Source: CAIWHR01 sp963773195 (lineage in GTDB: Bacteria > Pseudomonadota > Gammaproteobacteria > Burkholderiales > Casimicrobiaceae). Taken from it: DNA of 64,000 nucleotides. Location: NCBI GenBank assembly GCA_963773195.1, contig CAVZAE010000001.1, positions 25,729-89,728 of the forward strand, in the 5' to 3' direction. The notes beneath the pieces were generated by a model. It ran no database searches, was not told where the DNA came from, and saw only the letters and a program-made list of their open reading frames with translations. Position numbers and translations under genes: made by a program. Shown piece after piece: positions 1 to 9,703 of the stretch (the first letter of the stretch is position 1; each line of letters opens with the position of its first letter).

Positions 1-160
1 ACACCAGCGACCCCGAACGCCCAATTGCGCGCGCCCGCCGTCGATCCGGATGCGCGAGTCCTGCGGTTGGCACGCAACAACCGGCCTTTACGTGGGCCGC
101 GTTCGGCGGTAGCCTCGGTCGCCGTCCGCTGCCCGGCCTCCACGTTTCGCGCCCGTTGCC

Positions 161-1006
161 ATGCGCCCCCGCCGCCGTTTTCAGCCGCGTCGCCGCTCCA
201 TTCTCGCCGTCGCCCTGGCGAGCGCGTGCATGGCTCGCATGAGCCGCGGCGCGGACGCACCGACCAAGGCGGATGCCGTCACCCCGGAGCTGATGAACCT
301 CGCGGCCGAGCTGTTCTTCGGGCGCGAGCTGGCGCGCGCACGCGCGAAGCGAACGCTCGACGTGGACCGGAGCAAGGTCGCGATGGCACGCCGCTCGTCG
401 CTGTTGCTGATCGAAGGGGCTCCGCTCATCCTGCCGGAAGCTGCAAAGTGGTCGTGGGTCGTCGCTGTGGAGACGCGCGAGGAACCGATCGCGTATTGCC
501 TGCCGGGCGGCAAGATTATGCTGTCGACGGCCCTCGTCGACCGCGCGCGGTTGACGCCCGATGAACTCGCCGTTGTCATCGCGCACGCCATCGCACATGC
601 GCTCGCGGGCACCGACTCCACCGAAGCCGCGGCCCGGCTTGCGGACATGCGCGAGTCGCCGGATCCGAATCGCCGCCTCCTCCAGCTCATGGACATCCTG
701 GGCAAACTTGTCCTCGATACGCCGCACGACCAGGCGACCGAGCGCGCGATCGACAGCCTCACGCTCGAGTTCATGGCCCGCGCCGGCGCGAACCCCGAGC
801 CTTCGGTCGAAGCGTGGCGCAAGATTGCGCGCGCCGGCGGCGCGACGCCGCCCGGCTTCCTGGCCTTGCACCCGGTATGGCCCGGTCGCATCGACGAGAT
901 CCAGGCGCAGATCCCGGCGATCCTCCCGCTCTATGAGCAAGCGCGAGCCGAGCAGGCGGCGCGGCCGCGCGTGCCACCGGTCAGGACCCAGCCTGGCGGC
1001 TATTGA
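161..1006 (+). CDS. M48-like exported protein with a dead metalloprotease site
   Basis: 281 residues. The N-terminus has an arginine-rich patch followed by a short hydrophobic stretch (about residues 11-24), so it is probably exported, perhaps by Tat. The body follows the M48 (Oma1/BepA/HtpX-like) plan: a helix carrying the zinc motif, then a second ligand helix ending in MARAGANP. The expected HExxH reads HAIAH (142-146), so the catalytic Glu is Ala. In the downstream helix (ERAIDSL, 194-200) the position normally holding the third zinc ligand Glu also appears to be Ala. I therefore infer a non-catalytic chaperone or scaffold-like homologue. The stop codon overlaps the start of the macro-domain gene. 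Confidence 0.68.
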   Translation: MRPRRRFQPRRRSILAVALASACMARMSRGADAPTKADAVTPELMNLAAELFFGRELARARAKRTLDVDRSKVAMARRSSLLLIEGAPLILPEAAKWSWVVAVETREEPIAYCLPGGKIMLSTALVDRARLTPDELAVVIAHAIAHALAGTDSTEAAARLADMRESPDPNRRLLQLMDILGKLVLDTPHDQATERAIDSLTLEFMARAGANPEPSVEAWRKIARAGGATPPGFLALHPVWPGRIDEIQAQIPAILPLYEQARAEQAARPRVPPVRTQPGGY

Positions 1007-1536
1007 CGGTGAACGCCACGCTCACTGCGCGCGCGGTCGACATCACGACGCTCGCGGTCGACGCGATCGTCAACGCGGCGAACGAATCCTTGCTGGGAGG
1101 CGGCGGTGTCGACGGCGCAATTCATCGCGCAGCCGGTCCCGAGCTCCTGGCCGAGTGTGCGACGCTTGGCGGCTGCGCGACGGGCGACGCGAAGCTCACG
1201 CTGGGCTACCGCCTACCGGCACGCTATGTGATCCACACCGTAGGCCCGGTCTGGCGAGGCGGCGGCCACGGCGAGCCGGCGCTACTCGCCTCGTGCTACC
1301 GGCGCGCGCTCGCGCTAGCCTCCATGCACCGCTGCGCCAGCATCGCGTTTCCCGCGATCAGCTGCGGCGCGTACGGCTACCCTCTCCCGGCCGCTACCGC
1401 GATCGCCGTGCGCGAAGTCGCGACGTTCGTCGCACGGGACGCGACGGTGCGCAGGGTAACCTTCGCGTGCTTCGGAGCACCCATCCTCGCGGCCTACGAG
1501 CGCGAGCTTGCGGCGGCGGGCGCCTCAGGCACCTGA
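1003..1536 (+). CDS. Macro-domain protein (O-acetyl-ADP-ribose deacetylase type)
   Basis: 177 residues forming a single macro domain. Visible signatures are DAIVNAANESLLGGGGVDGAIH and the IHTVGPVW strand, both part of the ADP-ribose pocket of YmdB/MacroD proteins. The family hydrolyses O-acetyl-ADP-ribose or removes ADP-ribose from proteins or nucleic acids; the substrate cannot be told here. The start is either TTG at 1003, overlapping the upstream stop, or GTG at 1009. It converges on pncB and the two coding regions overlap by about 40 bases, which ties it by position to NAD metabolism. Confidence 0.85.
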   Translation: MTVNATLTARAVDITTLAVDAIVNAANESLLGGGGVDGAIHRAAGPELLAECATLGGCATGDAKLTLGYRLPARYVIHTVGPVWRGGGHGEPALLASCYRRALALASMHRCASIAFPAISCGAYGYPLPAATAIAVREVATFVARDATVRRVTFACFGAPILAAYERELAAAGASGT

Positions 1537-2693
1537 AACACCTGGCGCAGGTACGTGACGTACGACGGATCGTAGTCCATCGCCTTCGACGGCTCGTCAC
1601 TGATCTTGGCGACCGGCTGGCCATTGCAGCGCGTCATCTTGATCACGATCTGCAACGGCTCGAACCCGACATCGTTGGTCAGGTTCGTGCCGATACCGAA
1701 TGCCGTCTGCATACGCCCACGGAAGCGCTCGAACAGCCGGATCGCCAGCGGGACGTTGAGGCTGTCCGAGAAGACCATCGTCTTCGTGCGAGGGTCGATC
1801 CGCATCTTCTGGTAGTGCGCGATCAGCTTCTCGCCCCATTCGAACGGGTCGCCCGAGTCGTGCCGTACGCCGTCGAACAGCTTGCAGAAGAACAGATCGA
1901 AATCGCGGAGGAACGCGTCCATCCCGCAAACATCCGACAGCGCGATCCCGAGGTCGCCCCGATATTCGCGCGCCCACATGTCGAAAGCGAAGCGTTGCGA
2001 GTCGCGAAGCCGCGGGCCGACCGCCTGGGACGCCTGCAGGTATTCGTGCGCCATCGTGCCGAGCGGCGTCAGCCCGTGGCGGAGCGCGAGCAGCACGTTG
2101 CTGGTTCCGACGAACTTGGCGCCGATGCCCGACTTGAGCGTCGAGATCACTTCGTCCTGCCACGAGCCCGAGAACCGGCGGCGCGTGCCGTAGTCGGCGA
2201 TGCGGAACTCGGGGTCGGCGACCGCGTTGATCTGCTCGACCTTGCGCGCGAGACGGCGCCGCCCTTCGTCGAGCGACGCGCCGGGCTGCGTGCGCCGGAA
2301 ATAGACCTCGCTCACGATCGCGAGCACGGGCACCTCGAACAGGATCGTGTGCAGCCACGGCCCTTTGATCGCGATGTCGATTTCCCCCTGCGAGCCTTCG
2401 AGCCGCTTGATCGCGATGAAACGCTCGTCGAGCTCGAAGAGCGCCAGCAGATCGACGAAATCGCTCTTGAAGAACCGCCAGCGGCGGAGATAGGCGAGCT
2501 CGTCGGGCTGGAAGCGAAGGCGGCACAGATCGCGGACCTCGTCGCGGATTTCGTCGATGTAGGGCGTGAGGTCCACGCCCTCGCTGCGGCACTTGAAGCG
2601 GTACTCGACCTGAGCGCCCGGGAAATGATGCAGGACGACCTGCATCATCGTGAACTTGTAGAGGTCCGTGTCGAGGAGCGACGGGATGATCAT
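1494..2693 (-). CDS. pncB: Nicotinate phosphoribosyltransferase
   Basis: 399 residues, the usual length. Converts nicotinate and PRPP to nicotinate mononucleotide in the Preiss-Handler NAD salvage pathway (cytoplasm). Recognised from the N-terminal LLDTDLYKFTMMQ, from the loop with GTMAHEY that follows the conserved HG region, and from RHDSGDPFEWGEK near the C-terminal third, which forms the phosphoribosyl-binding site. The 3' end runs into the convergent macro-domain gene. The MFS gene upstream is on the same strand but about 50 bases away, so co-transcription is possible. Confidence 0.95.
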   Translation of the reverse strand: MIIPSLLDTDLYKFTMMQVVLHHFPGAQVEYRFKCRSEGVDLTPYIDEIRDEVRDLCRLRFQPDELAYLRRWRFFKSDFVDLLALFELDERFIAIKRLEGSQGEIDIAIKGPWLHTILFEVPVLAIVSEVYFRRTQPGASLDEGRRRLARKVEQINAVADPEFRIADYGTRRRFSGSWQDEVISTLKSGIGAKFVGTSNVLLALRHGLTPLGTMAHEYLQASQAVGPRLRDSQRFAFDMWAREYRGDLGIALSDVCGMDAFLRDFDLFFCKLFDGVRHDSGDPFEWGEKLIAHYQKMRIDPRTKTMVFSDSLNVPLAIRLFERFRGRMQTAFGIGTNLTNDVGFEPLQIVIKMTRCNGQPVAKISDEPSKAMDYDPSYVTYLRQVFQVPEAPAAASSRS

Positions 2694-2745
2694 GGCGATC
2701 GGGGCTGCGCCCCCGCGCCACCACCCGCGCGGAGGAATGCGGATG

Positions 2746-4011
2746 TTACCGGTTCGTCCCGGGCGAAGCCACGCCGGCCTCGCGTGCCGCGCCCGTCGTG
2801 TCGTCGACGATCCGGATCCGCTGCGCCAGCCAGATGGCGACGAGCGTGCAAGCGACGGCCAGCCAGCCGACGATCCCGTACCCCGTCAGCGCGCCGTCCG
2901 CACCGCGGCCGATGATGAGGCCCGCGGTCAGGGCGGCGAGCCCCGCCCCCATCTGCTGGATCGACGCGTTGAAGCTCATGAAAGAACCGCGCAATGCGGC
3001 GGCCGCGCTTCCGGTCACGAGCGTCATACCCGGGCCGAAGCGGCCCGTGACGAGCACGAAGAACAGGACCGAGCAGGCGATAATGACGGCCAGCGGCACG
3101 ACGGTCAGGTGCGTGGTGATGAGGATCGGCACGATCGACAGCGCCCCCAGGATGGCGAACACGCGCTTCTTGCCGTAGCGGTCGGCGATGCGGCCGATCA
3201 GCGGTGTCGTGACGAGCGTCGCCAGGCCGCCGGCGAAGTACATGATCGGCAGGTCGGTCTCCGCGAGCCCGACGTTCGCGACGTTGTACGGCGCGATGAA
3301 CGGGATCACCGTAAAGCCCGCGAGCATGAGGGTCAGCGTGAATGCGAACGCGCGAAGGTGGTTGCGCACGCCGAAGATGGCGCGCAGCTGAGCGAGCGGC
3401 CGGCGGCGCGTCGCGTGCGCAAGGTGGGCACGCAGCGGCGGCAGGAGGCGTGCCGCCGCCGCGCCGATGCCGGCCGAGAGGACGGCGAGCGCGAGAAACG
3501 GCGTGCGCCAGGTGAAATGGGCGGCGATCCACAGGCCGGCGGGAACGCCCGCAACCGCCGCGAGCGAGAACGACGCGGCGACGATCGCGTTTGCGGTCGC
3601 CCGGCGCGAAAACGGCACGAGGTCCGCGACGATGGCGAGCACAAGGCCGCCCGTCACCCCGCCAAAAAGACCGGCGACGATGCGCGCCGCGAGCAGCAGC
3701 GGATAGTTGGGCGCGAGCCCGCACAACGCCGTCGCGACGATGAATCCGGCGTAGAGGAAGAGCAGCGCCTGTTTGTGGTCGAAGCGATCGATCCAGAACG
3801 CCGCGACGAATCCACTCGCCGCGGCCGCGAACGTATACGACGACACGAGCAGGCTGAATGCGTGCGGATCGATGTCGAAGAGCCGCATGAACTGCGGTCC
3901 CAGCGGCATCATGATCATGAAGTCGACGATATGCGTGAACTGGACCGCAGCGAGCGTCAACAGCAGGGCAAGCTCGTGCCGCTCGAGGCGCGGGCGGGAA
4001 GGGTCGGGCAC
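2746..4011 (-). CDS. MFS transporter, probable drug or metabolite exporter
   Basis: 421 residues with about 12 hydrophobic segments, beginning after a charged N-terminus of some 15 residues. The first helix region (FTHIVDFMIMMPLGPQFM) and the loop after helix 2, with its DRFDHKQ motif (family DRxGRR), are typical of the AraJ/YdhP-like proton-antiport group. Helix 5 carries the antiporter-type glycine/proline pattern (GVPAGLWIA). The substrate is unknown. It lies upstream of pncB on the same strand and is divergent from corA. Confidence 0.88.
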   Translation of the reverse strand: MPDPSRPRLERHELALLLTLAAVQFTHIVDFMIMMPLGPQFMRLFDIDPHAFSLLVSSYTFAAAASGFVAAFWIDRFDHKQALLFLYAGFIVATALCGLAPNYPLLLAARIVAGLFGGVTGGLVLAIVADLVPFSRRATANAIVAASFSLAAVAGVPAGLWIAAHFTWRTPFLALAVLSAGIGAAAARLLPPLRAHLAHATRRRPLAQLRAIFGVRNHLRAFAFTLTLMLAGFTVIPFIAPYNVANVGLAETDLPIMYFAGGLATLVTTPLIGRIADRYGKKRVFAILGALSIVPILITTHLTVVPLAVIIACSVLFFVLVTGRFGPGMTLVTGSAAAALRGSFMSFNASIQQMGAGLAALTAGLIIGRGADGALTGYGIVGWLAVACTLVAIWLAQRIRIVDDTTGAAREAGVASPGTNR

Positions 4012-4194
4012 GGTAGAGGCGGTTCGGTGGGCCGGCGGCGCTCGACGGGCGGGCAGCGCTGCTTCCGACGCCGCGGCGGGGGTAGGCGCGCGAGCGCCGG
4101 GCGACTATAGCACGGGCGAACATGCGAGCCGGCGCCCGATGGCGCAGCGACGCCGAGGTCGCTATCATCGGACCGTTCCCCTTTCGGCGCTCCC

Positions 4195-5172
4195 ATGCTC
4201 GTCAACTGCGTCGCGTACCAGAACGGCCGCAAGCTCGGTGACATCCCGGTCGAGGACATCAGTGAATATGTCAAGCGGCCGGATTGCTTCGTCTGGGTCG
4301 CGCTGTTCGAACCCTCGAACGCCGAGCTCGATCAGATGGCGGAAGAGTTCGGGTTGCACCCGCTCGCCGTCGAGGACGCGCGCAAGGGCCATCAGAGGCC
4401 CAAGATCGAGGAGTATCAGGACTCGCTGTTCGCCGTCGTGCACACGGTGGAGCGGGCTCCTGAAGGCGAAGATGAGCCGCTGCGCGTCGGCGAGGTCGCG
4501 ATGTTCGTCGGCCGCAACTACCTGCTCACGGTACGGCTGCACACGAAGAAGGGTTTCAGCGACGTGCGCGCGCGAACCGAGCGCGAGCCGGATCTCCTGA
4601 AGCACGGCTCCGGGTACGTCTTCTACCTGCTGCTCGACACGATCGTCGACCGCTATTTCCCGGTGCTCGACGCGCTCGAGTCGGACCTCGAGAGCATCGA
4701 GGAGCAGATCTTCGTCCGCAACGCGGCGCGCTCGAACATCGAGGCGCTCTACGCGCTCAAGCGGCAGCTCATGGTGCTCAAGCACGCGGTCGACCCGCTG
4801 ATCGAGGGTATCGGCAAGCTCTATGGCGGGCGGGTGCCGCAGCTCTGTGCCGGCCTGCAGGACTACTTCCGCGACGTCTACGACCACCTGGTCCGGATCC
4901 ACGCGACGATCGAAGGCATCCGGGAAATGCTGACCACGGCGATCCAGGTCAACCTCGGCATGATCAACCTGAACGAGACCGAGGTGACGAAGAAGCTCGC
5001 CGGGTGGGCGGCGCTGATCGCGCTCCCGACGTTGATTGCCGGGATCTACGGAATGAACTTCAAGGCGATGCCCGAGCTCGAGTGGGCGTATGGCTATCTC
5101 TTCTCGCTCGGTCTCATGGTCGGCATCGACATCGGGCTTTACGCCTGGTTCCGCAAGATCCGCTGGCTGTGA
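4195..5172 (+). CDS. corA: Magnesium/cobalt transporter CorA
   Basis: 325 residues, the normal CorA length. A large N-terminal cytoplasmic domain and long coiled helix (about residues 1-260) lead into two C-terminal membrane helices. The signature YGMNF that forms the selectivity filter lies at the end of the first helix, followed by the acidic loop with MPELEW. Transports Mg2+ (also Co2+, Ni2+) as a pentamer in the inner membrane. No leader structure of the known Mg2+-sensing kinds was seen upstream. A short GC-rich inverted repeat follows the stop before the convergent MerR-TPR gene. Confidence 0.93.
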   Translation: MLVNCVAYQNGRKLGDIPVEDISEYVKRPDCFVWVALFEPSNAELDQMAEEFGLHPLAVEDARKGHQRPKIEEYQDSLFAVVHTVERAPEGEDEPLRVGEVAMFVGRNYLLTVRLHTKKGFSDVRARTEREPDLLKHGSGYVFYLLLDTIVDRYFPVLDALESDLESIEEQIFVRNAARSNIEALYALKRQLMVLKHAVDPLIEGIGKLYGGRVPQLCAGLQDYFRDVYDHLVRIHATIEGIREMLTTAIQVNLGMINLNETEVTKKLAGWAALIALPTLIAGIYGMNFKAMPELEWAYGYLFSLGLMVGIDIGLYAWFRKIRWL

Positions 5173-5199
5173 CGCGGGCCGGATGCGGTACCGCCCGCA

Positions 5200-6027
5200 C
5201 TATTTCGAGCGGGGCGCAGTGAGGGCGCGATAGCGCGCCATGTGGCGAATCGCCTGTCTGGGCCGGCCGAGCTCGCGATAGAGCAAGCCCAGGTTGTAGT
5301 GCGCGTCGGCGAGGTCGGGCTCGCCGCGCAGTGCAACCTCGTAGGCCGCGGCCGCCTCGACGCCGCGATTCATGTCCTCGAGGAGCACGGCCAGGTTGTA
5401 GAGCAGGAGCGGATCATCGCCGCAGGCTTTTCGCGCGCCGCGGTAGACGGCCTCGGCGCGGACGAGGCGGCCGGCCTCGTGCAGGAGACGGCCCAGGTTG
5501 ATCGACGCGTCGAGCAGCGCCGGATCGGCATTGATGGCGCGCTCGTAGGCGTCGATCGCCGCGGCCGCGTCCTGGTGCTCGAGCTCGGCCGCGCGCTCGA
5601 ACCATTGCCGTGCGCTGCCGCTCGCCGGCATCGAGGCACGGCGCTCGATGACGCTCATGGCGCCCGACGCGGGATCGCCTTCGAATTCGAGCAGATACTG
5701 TCCCGATTCGGCCTGCCACTGGCTGCTGCCCTCACGAACGACGACGCGATCGGCCACGGCTCCGATGGAGAGCCCCGACAGCGGCATCGTCGCAGGGAGG
5801 GAGCGACGCAATTCGCGCAGCGAGCGCGTGATTCGCCGCGGCGAGACGTTCGCGTCCGCGAGCGCCTGGGCCGTGCGCAGCACGATCAGGTCCTGGAAGG
5901 AAAACCGCCACGCGCTGCGCGGCCCGCGCGCCGGCGCGACGAAGCCCGCGGCGATCAACGCCCGGATCGTGCTGCGCGGGAGGCGCAGGAGCTTCTCGAC
6001 GTCGGCGACGCCGTAGGGGCGCTGCAC
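5200..6027 (-). CDS. MerR-type HTH fused to TPR repeats, NHEJ-linked
   Basis: 275 residues. Residues 1-65 form a MerR-like winged helix (YGVADVEKLLRLP, then a WRFSFQDLIVLR recognition element). A linker follows, and from about residue 130 there are tandem TPR motifs (AYERAINADPALLDASINLG, AYEVALRGEPDLADAHYNLG). It lacks the metal- or drug-sensing C-terminus of classical MerR proteins. It is the last gene of a minus-strand run ligD-ku-this gene with a 23-base gap, so it probably belongs to the end-joining unit, as regulator or scaffold (inference). Confidence 0.83.
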   Translation of the reverse strand: MQRPYGVADVEKLLRLPRSTIRALIAAGFVAPARGPRSAWRFSFQDLIVLRTAQALADANVSPRRITRSLRELRRSLPATMPLSGLSIGAVADRVVVREGSSQWQAESGQYLLEFEGDPASGAMSVIERRASMPASGSARQWFERAAELEHQDAAAAIDAYERAINADPALLDASINLGRLLHEAGRLVRAEAVYRGARKACGDDPLLLYNLAVLLEDMNRGVEAAAAYEVALRGEPDLADAHYNLGLLYRELGRPRQAIRHMARYRALTAPRSK

Positions 6028-6050
6028 CTCGCGGGTTGACGGGGCGGCCG

Positions 6051-6938
6051 TTATTTCTTGGCCACCTTGCGCGTCGCCGGAGCGGCCGGTTCAGCTGCCT
6101 GCGCCCGCTTGGCCGGCTTGCGGGGCACAGCCTCGGCCTCCGCCTTCGCACGCGCGGGCGGCTTTTTCTCGAGGCTGGCACGGAGCGCCTCCATGAGGTC
6201 GATCACCTGCGCGCCGCCCGCCTCGGGCGCCTCGGTCAGCGTGATCTCCTGCCCCTCGACCTTCTTCTCGACGGCGGCCCGGATGCGCGTCGACACCTCG
6301 TCCGCGTATTGCGACGGGTCGAACGCCTCGGAGGTCTGCTGCTCGATCAGCTGCTGCGCGAGCTTCAGTTCCGCCGGCTTCACGTCGGTGTTCGGGATCT
6401 CGAGCTCGGCCATCGGCCGTACTTCGCCGGCGTAGAGGAGCTGCTGCATGACGAGGCCATCCTCGACCGCGCGGATCATCACGATGTACTGCTTGCCGCG
6501 AGCGGCCCAGCGCCCGAGCGCGCAGCGCTTCGATTCGCGCAGCGCGCTCGCGAGGAGCGCGTACGGCTTGGCGCCGCCTTTGTCGGGGGCCAGGTAGTAC
6601 GCCTTGTCGAAGTAGACCGGGTCGACCGATTCGAGCGGCACGAACTCGGTGATCTCCGCCATGTGGGTGCCGACCTCCTCCATCGCCTTCAGCTCTTCCG
6701 GCGTGAAGATCACGTACTGGTCCTTCGAGAATTCGAAGCCCTTGACGATGTCCTCGCGCGGGACGACGACCTCGTCCTTCACGCAGATGTACTGCTGCTT
6801 GAGCCGCGAGCCGCAGTCCTTGTGCAGCATGTTGAAGGAGATCGTCTTGCTCGCCTCGGTGGCCGAGAACAGCTTCACCGGGATCGAGACGAGCCCGAAC
6901 GAGACGGTCAAACTTGCGATCGATCGTGCAGCCATCAT
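6051..6938 (-). CDS. ku: Ku end-binding protein (bacterial NHEJ)
   Basis: 295 residues. Bacterial Ku homodimer that binds broken DNA ends and recruits LigD. The core beta-barrel begins with SIASLTVSFGLVSIPVKLF and contains the conserved CGSRLKQQYIC and YYLAPDKGGAKPYALL stretches. The C-terminal 45 residues form a Lys/Ala/Pro-rich tail (KPPARAKAEAEAVPRKPAKR), longer than the minimal Ku and likely to contact DNA or LigD. Two adjacent ATG codons could start it. It sits just downstream of ligD (68-base gap) on the same strand. Confidence 0.95.
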   Translation of the reverse strand: MMAARSIASLTVSFGLVSIPVKLFSATEASKTISFNMLHKDCGSRLKQQYICVKDEVVVPREDIVKGFEFSKDQYVIFTPEELKAMEEVGTHMAEITEFVPLESVDPVYFDKAYYLAPDKGGAKPYALLASALRESKRCALGRWAARGKQYIVMIRAVEDGLVMQQLLYAGEVRPMAELEIPNTDVKPAELKLAQQLIEQQTSEAFDPSQYADEVSTRIRAAVEKKVEGQEITLTEAPEAGGAQVIDLMEALRASLEKKPPARAKAEAEAVPRKPAKRAQAAEPAAPATRKVAKK

Positions 6939-7006
6939 GCCTCCCGCCTTCGCGGCGCGGCCTGCGGACTGGGGAATATCTCAATGTTTTCCGCAATTTG
7001 CAAGCC

Positions 7007-9703
7007 TCAGCCCGTGGTTTTGGCGAGTGCCCGCTCGAGGCTCTGCTTTTGCTGCAACACATCGCGCCAGCGATCGCCGGTCCGCGCGAGGCGCTCCGGC
7101 GCGTTCGCGATCGTGAAATCGAGCGGATGCGCACCCGCCAGCTCCTCCCAGGTCAGGGGCATGGAAACAGGAGCGCCGGGCGCACCGCGCGGCGAATACG
7201 CGCTGTTGAGCGTCTTGCCGCGGACGTTCATGTTGTAGTCCATGAAGATCTTGCCGGTCCGCTTGGGAACGCTCCACTCGAGCGTGATGTCCTTCGGGTG
7301 AAGCCGCATCAGGTGGCGCCCGACCAGCTCCGACACCTGCCGCGCGGCGTCGAAATCGAGCGTCCGCTTGATCGGTACGAACACATGGAGCCCGGTCTTG
7401 CCCGACGTCTTCACGATCGCGTCGAGTGCCATGCTGTGCAGGAGTTCGCGCAGCCAGAAGGCCACTTCCTTGCCCTTCTCGAACGCGATCGTGTTGAGCT
7501 CAGGCTCGGCGCCCTTCGCTTCCTTGCCGGAGTAGATGTAGGGATCGAGGTCGAACAGCACGTAGTCGGGATAGTTGAGCACCGATGCCTCGAGCGAATC
7601 GAGCGACCGCGCGTAGTCAGTGCTCTTCGACACGGCATCCGGTCCCACCTTCGCCCGCGAATGCCAGACGTGGTACTCGAGCGTTCCCGATTGCGCGAGC
7701 CACAGGAGCGTCGGCAAGTTGTTGCACAAGAGGTAGTCGTGCGACTCGTCCTTCGTTTCCGAGAACACCGTGATCGTCTCGACGAACGACGGCTTTGCCT
7801 GCTCCCAATGCTTCTGGAAGAAGCGCTGGCCGTCGATACCGTCGGGCATCCGGATCATCGTCAGCGGCCGGTCGATCAGGTGCGGCAGCATGTACGGCGA
7901 GATCTGCGCGAGATACGCAAGCAGTTCGCGCTTCGTGTACGCGGGCGACTTGAGTACAGGATCGGCCGGCCAGTAGACGCGATCGAGATGGGTCAGCTTG
8001 ATCCGATGCGGCCCTACCGACAGCGTGGAGGTCGCCTTCGCCATCCTGAGCTGCGCGAGGATGTCGTCGATCGGGCCGGAGGCTTCGGTCGCGCCCGCGT
8101 GCGGCCCTGATTCGCCGCGCGTCACCGTCCTAGGGTCGATGTCGTCGCGCAGGCGAACGAACACCGGAGCGCGCAGCCGATCATCGTCGGTCCAGTTCTG
8201 GAACGAGACCTCCGCCACCGTCTCAGGCTCGACCCAGTGTGGCGGGCCGTTTTTCTCGGGCGTGTCGGCGAACGGACATGTGCGTCGCGCGAGCGGTTTT
8301 AGGCGGTCCTGGGCGTCCTTGAGCGAGCGTTCGTCGAACCCCGAGCCTACATGCGAGGCGTACCGAAGCTTTCCGTCATCCCAGTAGCCGACGATCAGCG
8401 CGCCCAGCGGAGCACGCGCGCCCTTCCCCTGCGTGTAGCCGCCGACGACGAAGTCCCCGGTGTGCGTCGGCTTCACCTTGAGCCACGACGCCGAGCGGCG
8501 CCCGGCCTCGTACCGACTTCCCTTGCGCTTGCCGATCACACCCTCGAACCCCGCCGCGACGGCTGCGGCGTGCAGCGCGATACCATCCTCGGCGACGTGC
8601 ACGAGCTGGACGCGCGGCGTCGGCAGCAGGCACTGCGCGAGATAGCGCCGGCGATCGGCATACGACGCCTTGCGCAGATCGACGCCTGCGAAGTAGAGCA
8701 GGTCGAAGCAGTAGAAGACGACGGGATTCGAATCGTCGGCAGCGGCGATCTCCCGCGCGGTCTTGAGCTGCGCGCGATCCTGCATCGCCGCGAACGACGG
8801 CTTCCCATCCGCATCGAACGCGACGAGCTCGCCATCCAGGATCATGCCGCGAACGTCCTGGCGTCCGAGCTCGGTCGCGAGCCCCGGAAACTGCGCCGAC
8901 AGGTCGAGCCCGCGCCTCGAGCGCAGCTTGACGCCGGCCTCGTCAATGAATGCGAGGATGCGATAGCCGTCGAGCTTGGGCTCCCAGAGCCAGTCGGGCT
9001 TGTTGAACGGCGCGTCCGCGATTTCGGCGAGCATCGGTGCAAGCTTCGTTGGCATGGCCTCGACGGAACCGGAAGGCGCAATGCGGGCTGCCGGCATCCG
9101 TTCGACCGGCAGGAACTTGAGCTCGCCGACGGTCTTGCCGGAAAGGATGGACCGCCCCTGCTCCGTCACGTCGGTCGTCACCGTGAAGCGATCCTTGTGC
9201 TTGATGAGCAGCCACTGGTTGGCTTCCTTGGTCTTCACGAGCGCGAACGAACCCTTGAGCTTCTCGCCGCGCAGGAGGACGGAGAGCTTGCCCTGCTTGA
9301 GTCCCTCGTGCACCTCCTGCTCCGCCCGCGCGCGGTCGTGGAACCAGGTCGCGCCCTCCTCGTCCGGCGAATACACACCGCAGTCCCACACGATGACCTC
9401 GCCGGCGCCGTACTGGCCCGCCGGAATCACGCCTTCGAACGACGCGTAATCGTAAGGGTGATCCTCGGTCTGCACGGCGAGCCGCTTTTCGCTACGATCG
9501 AGGGACGGGCCCCTGGGCACCGCCCACGACTTGAGCACGCCGTCGCATTCGAGCCGGAAGTCGTAGTGGAGGCGCGTGGCGGAGTGCTGCTGGACGACGA
9601 ACAGCAGCGGCCCGTCGCCCGCGGAACGCTCCGTCGGTGGTGGTTCGGGCGTCGCGGTAAAGGTCCGCTTGGCCGAATAGTCCTTGAGAGCATTCTTCGG
9701 CAT
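7007..9703 (-). CDS. ligD: Multifunctional DNA ligase D (PE-LIG-POL)
   Basis: 898 residues with all three LigD modules in the order phosphoesterase, ligase, polymerase. PE (about 1-190): H40, D48 and H82 sit where the Pseudomonas enzyme has its metal-binding His/Asp/His set. LIG (about 215-530): the nucleotidyl-transfer motif EPKLDGYR with Lys243, followed by the OB-fold region. POL (about 595-890): primase-polymerase of the archaeo-eukaryotic type with FDLDP providing the metal-binding Asp pair. Trims, fills and seals double-strand breaks with Ku. First gene of the minus-strand NHEJ run; the divergent DUF72 gene starts 45 bases away, so the two probably share a promoter region. Confidence 0.96.
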   Translation of the reverse strand: MPKNALKDYSAKRTFTATPEPPPTERSAGDGPLLFVVQQHSATRLHYDFRLECDGVLKSWAVPRGPSLDRSEKRLAVQTEDHPYDYASFEGVIPAGQYGAGEVIVWDCGVYSPDEEGATWFHDRARAEQEVHEGLKQGKLSVLLRGEKLKGSFALVKTKEANQWLLIKHKDRFTVTTDVTEQGRSILSGKTVGELKFLPVERMPAARIAPSGSVEAMPTKLAPMLAEIADAPFNKPDWLWEPKLDGYRILAFIDEAGVKLRSRRGLDLSAQFPGLATELGRQDVRGMILDGELVAFDADGKPSFAAMQDRAQLKTAREIAAADDSNPVVFYCFDLLYFAGVDLRKASYADRRRYLAQCLLPTPRVQLVHVAEDGIALHAAAVAAGFEGVIGKRKGSRYEAGRRSASWLKVKPTHTGDFVVGGYTQGKGARAPLGALIVGYWDDGKLRYASHVGSGFDERSLKDAQDRLKPLARRTCPFADTPEKNGPPHWVEPETVAEVSFQNWTDDDRLRAPVFVRLRDDIDPRTVTRGESGPHAGATEASGPIDDILAQLRMAKATSTLSVGPHRIKLTHLDRVYWPADPVLKSPAYTKRELLAYLAQISPYMLPHLIDRPLTMIRMPDGIDGQRFFQKHWEQAKPSFVETITVFSETKDESHDYLLCNNLPTLLWLAQSGTLEYHVWHSRAKVGPDAVSKSTDYARSLDSLEASVLNYPDYVLFDLDPYIYSGKEAKGAEPELNTIAFEKGKEVAFWLRELLHSMALDAIVKTSGKTGLHVFVPIKRTLDFDAARQVSELVGRHLMRLHPKDITLEWSVPKRTGKIFMDYNMNVRGKTLNSAYSPRGAPGAPVSMPLTWEELAGAHPLDFTIANAPERLARTGDRWRDVLQQKQSLERALAKTTG

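Noticed and set aside
561..2915. Very long plus-strand open frame (about 780 codons)
   Set aside because: It runs across the M48-like gene, the macro gene and the opposite strand of pncB, with Arg-rich, low-information content typical of GC-rich shadow frames.
2690..4168. Second long minus-strand frame over the MFS gene
   Set aside because: The transporter at 2746-4011 has consistent membrane helices and family motifs; the other frame is Arg/Pro-rich.
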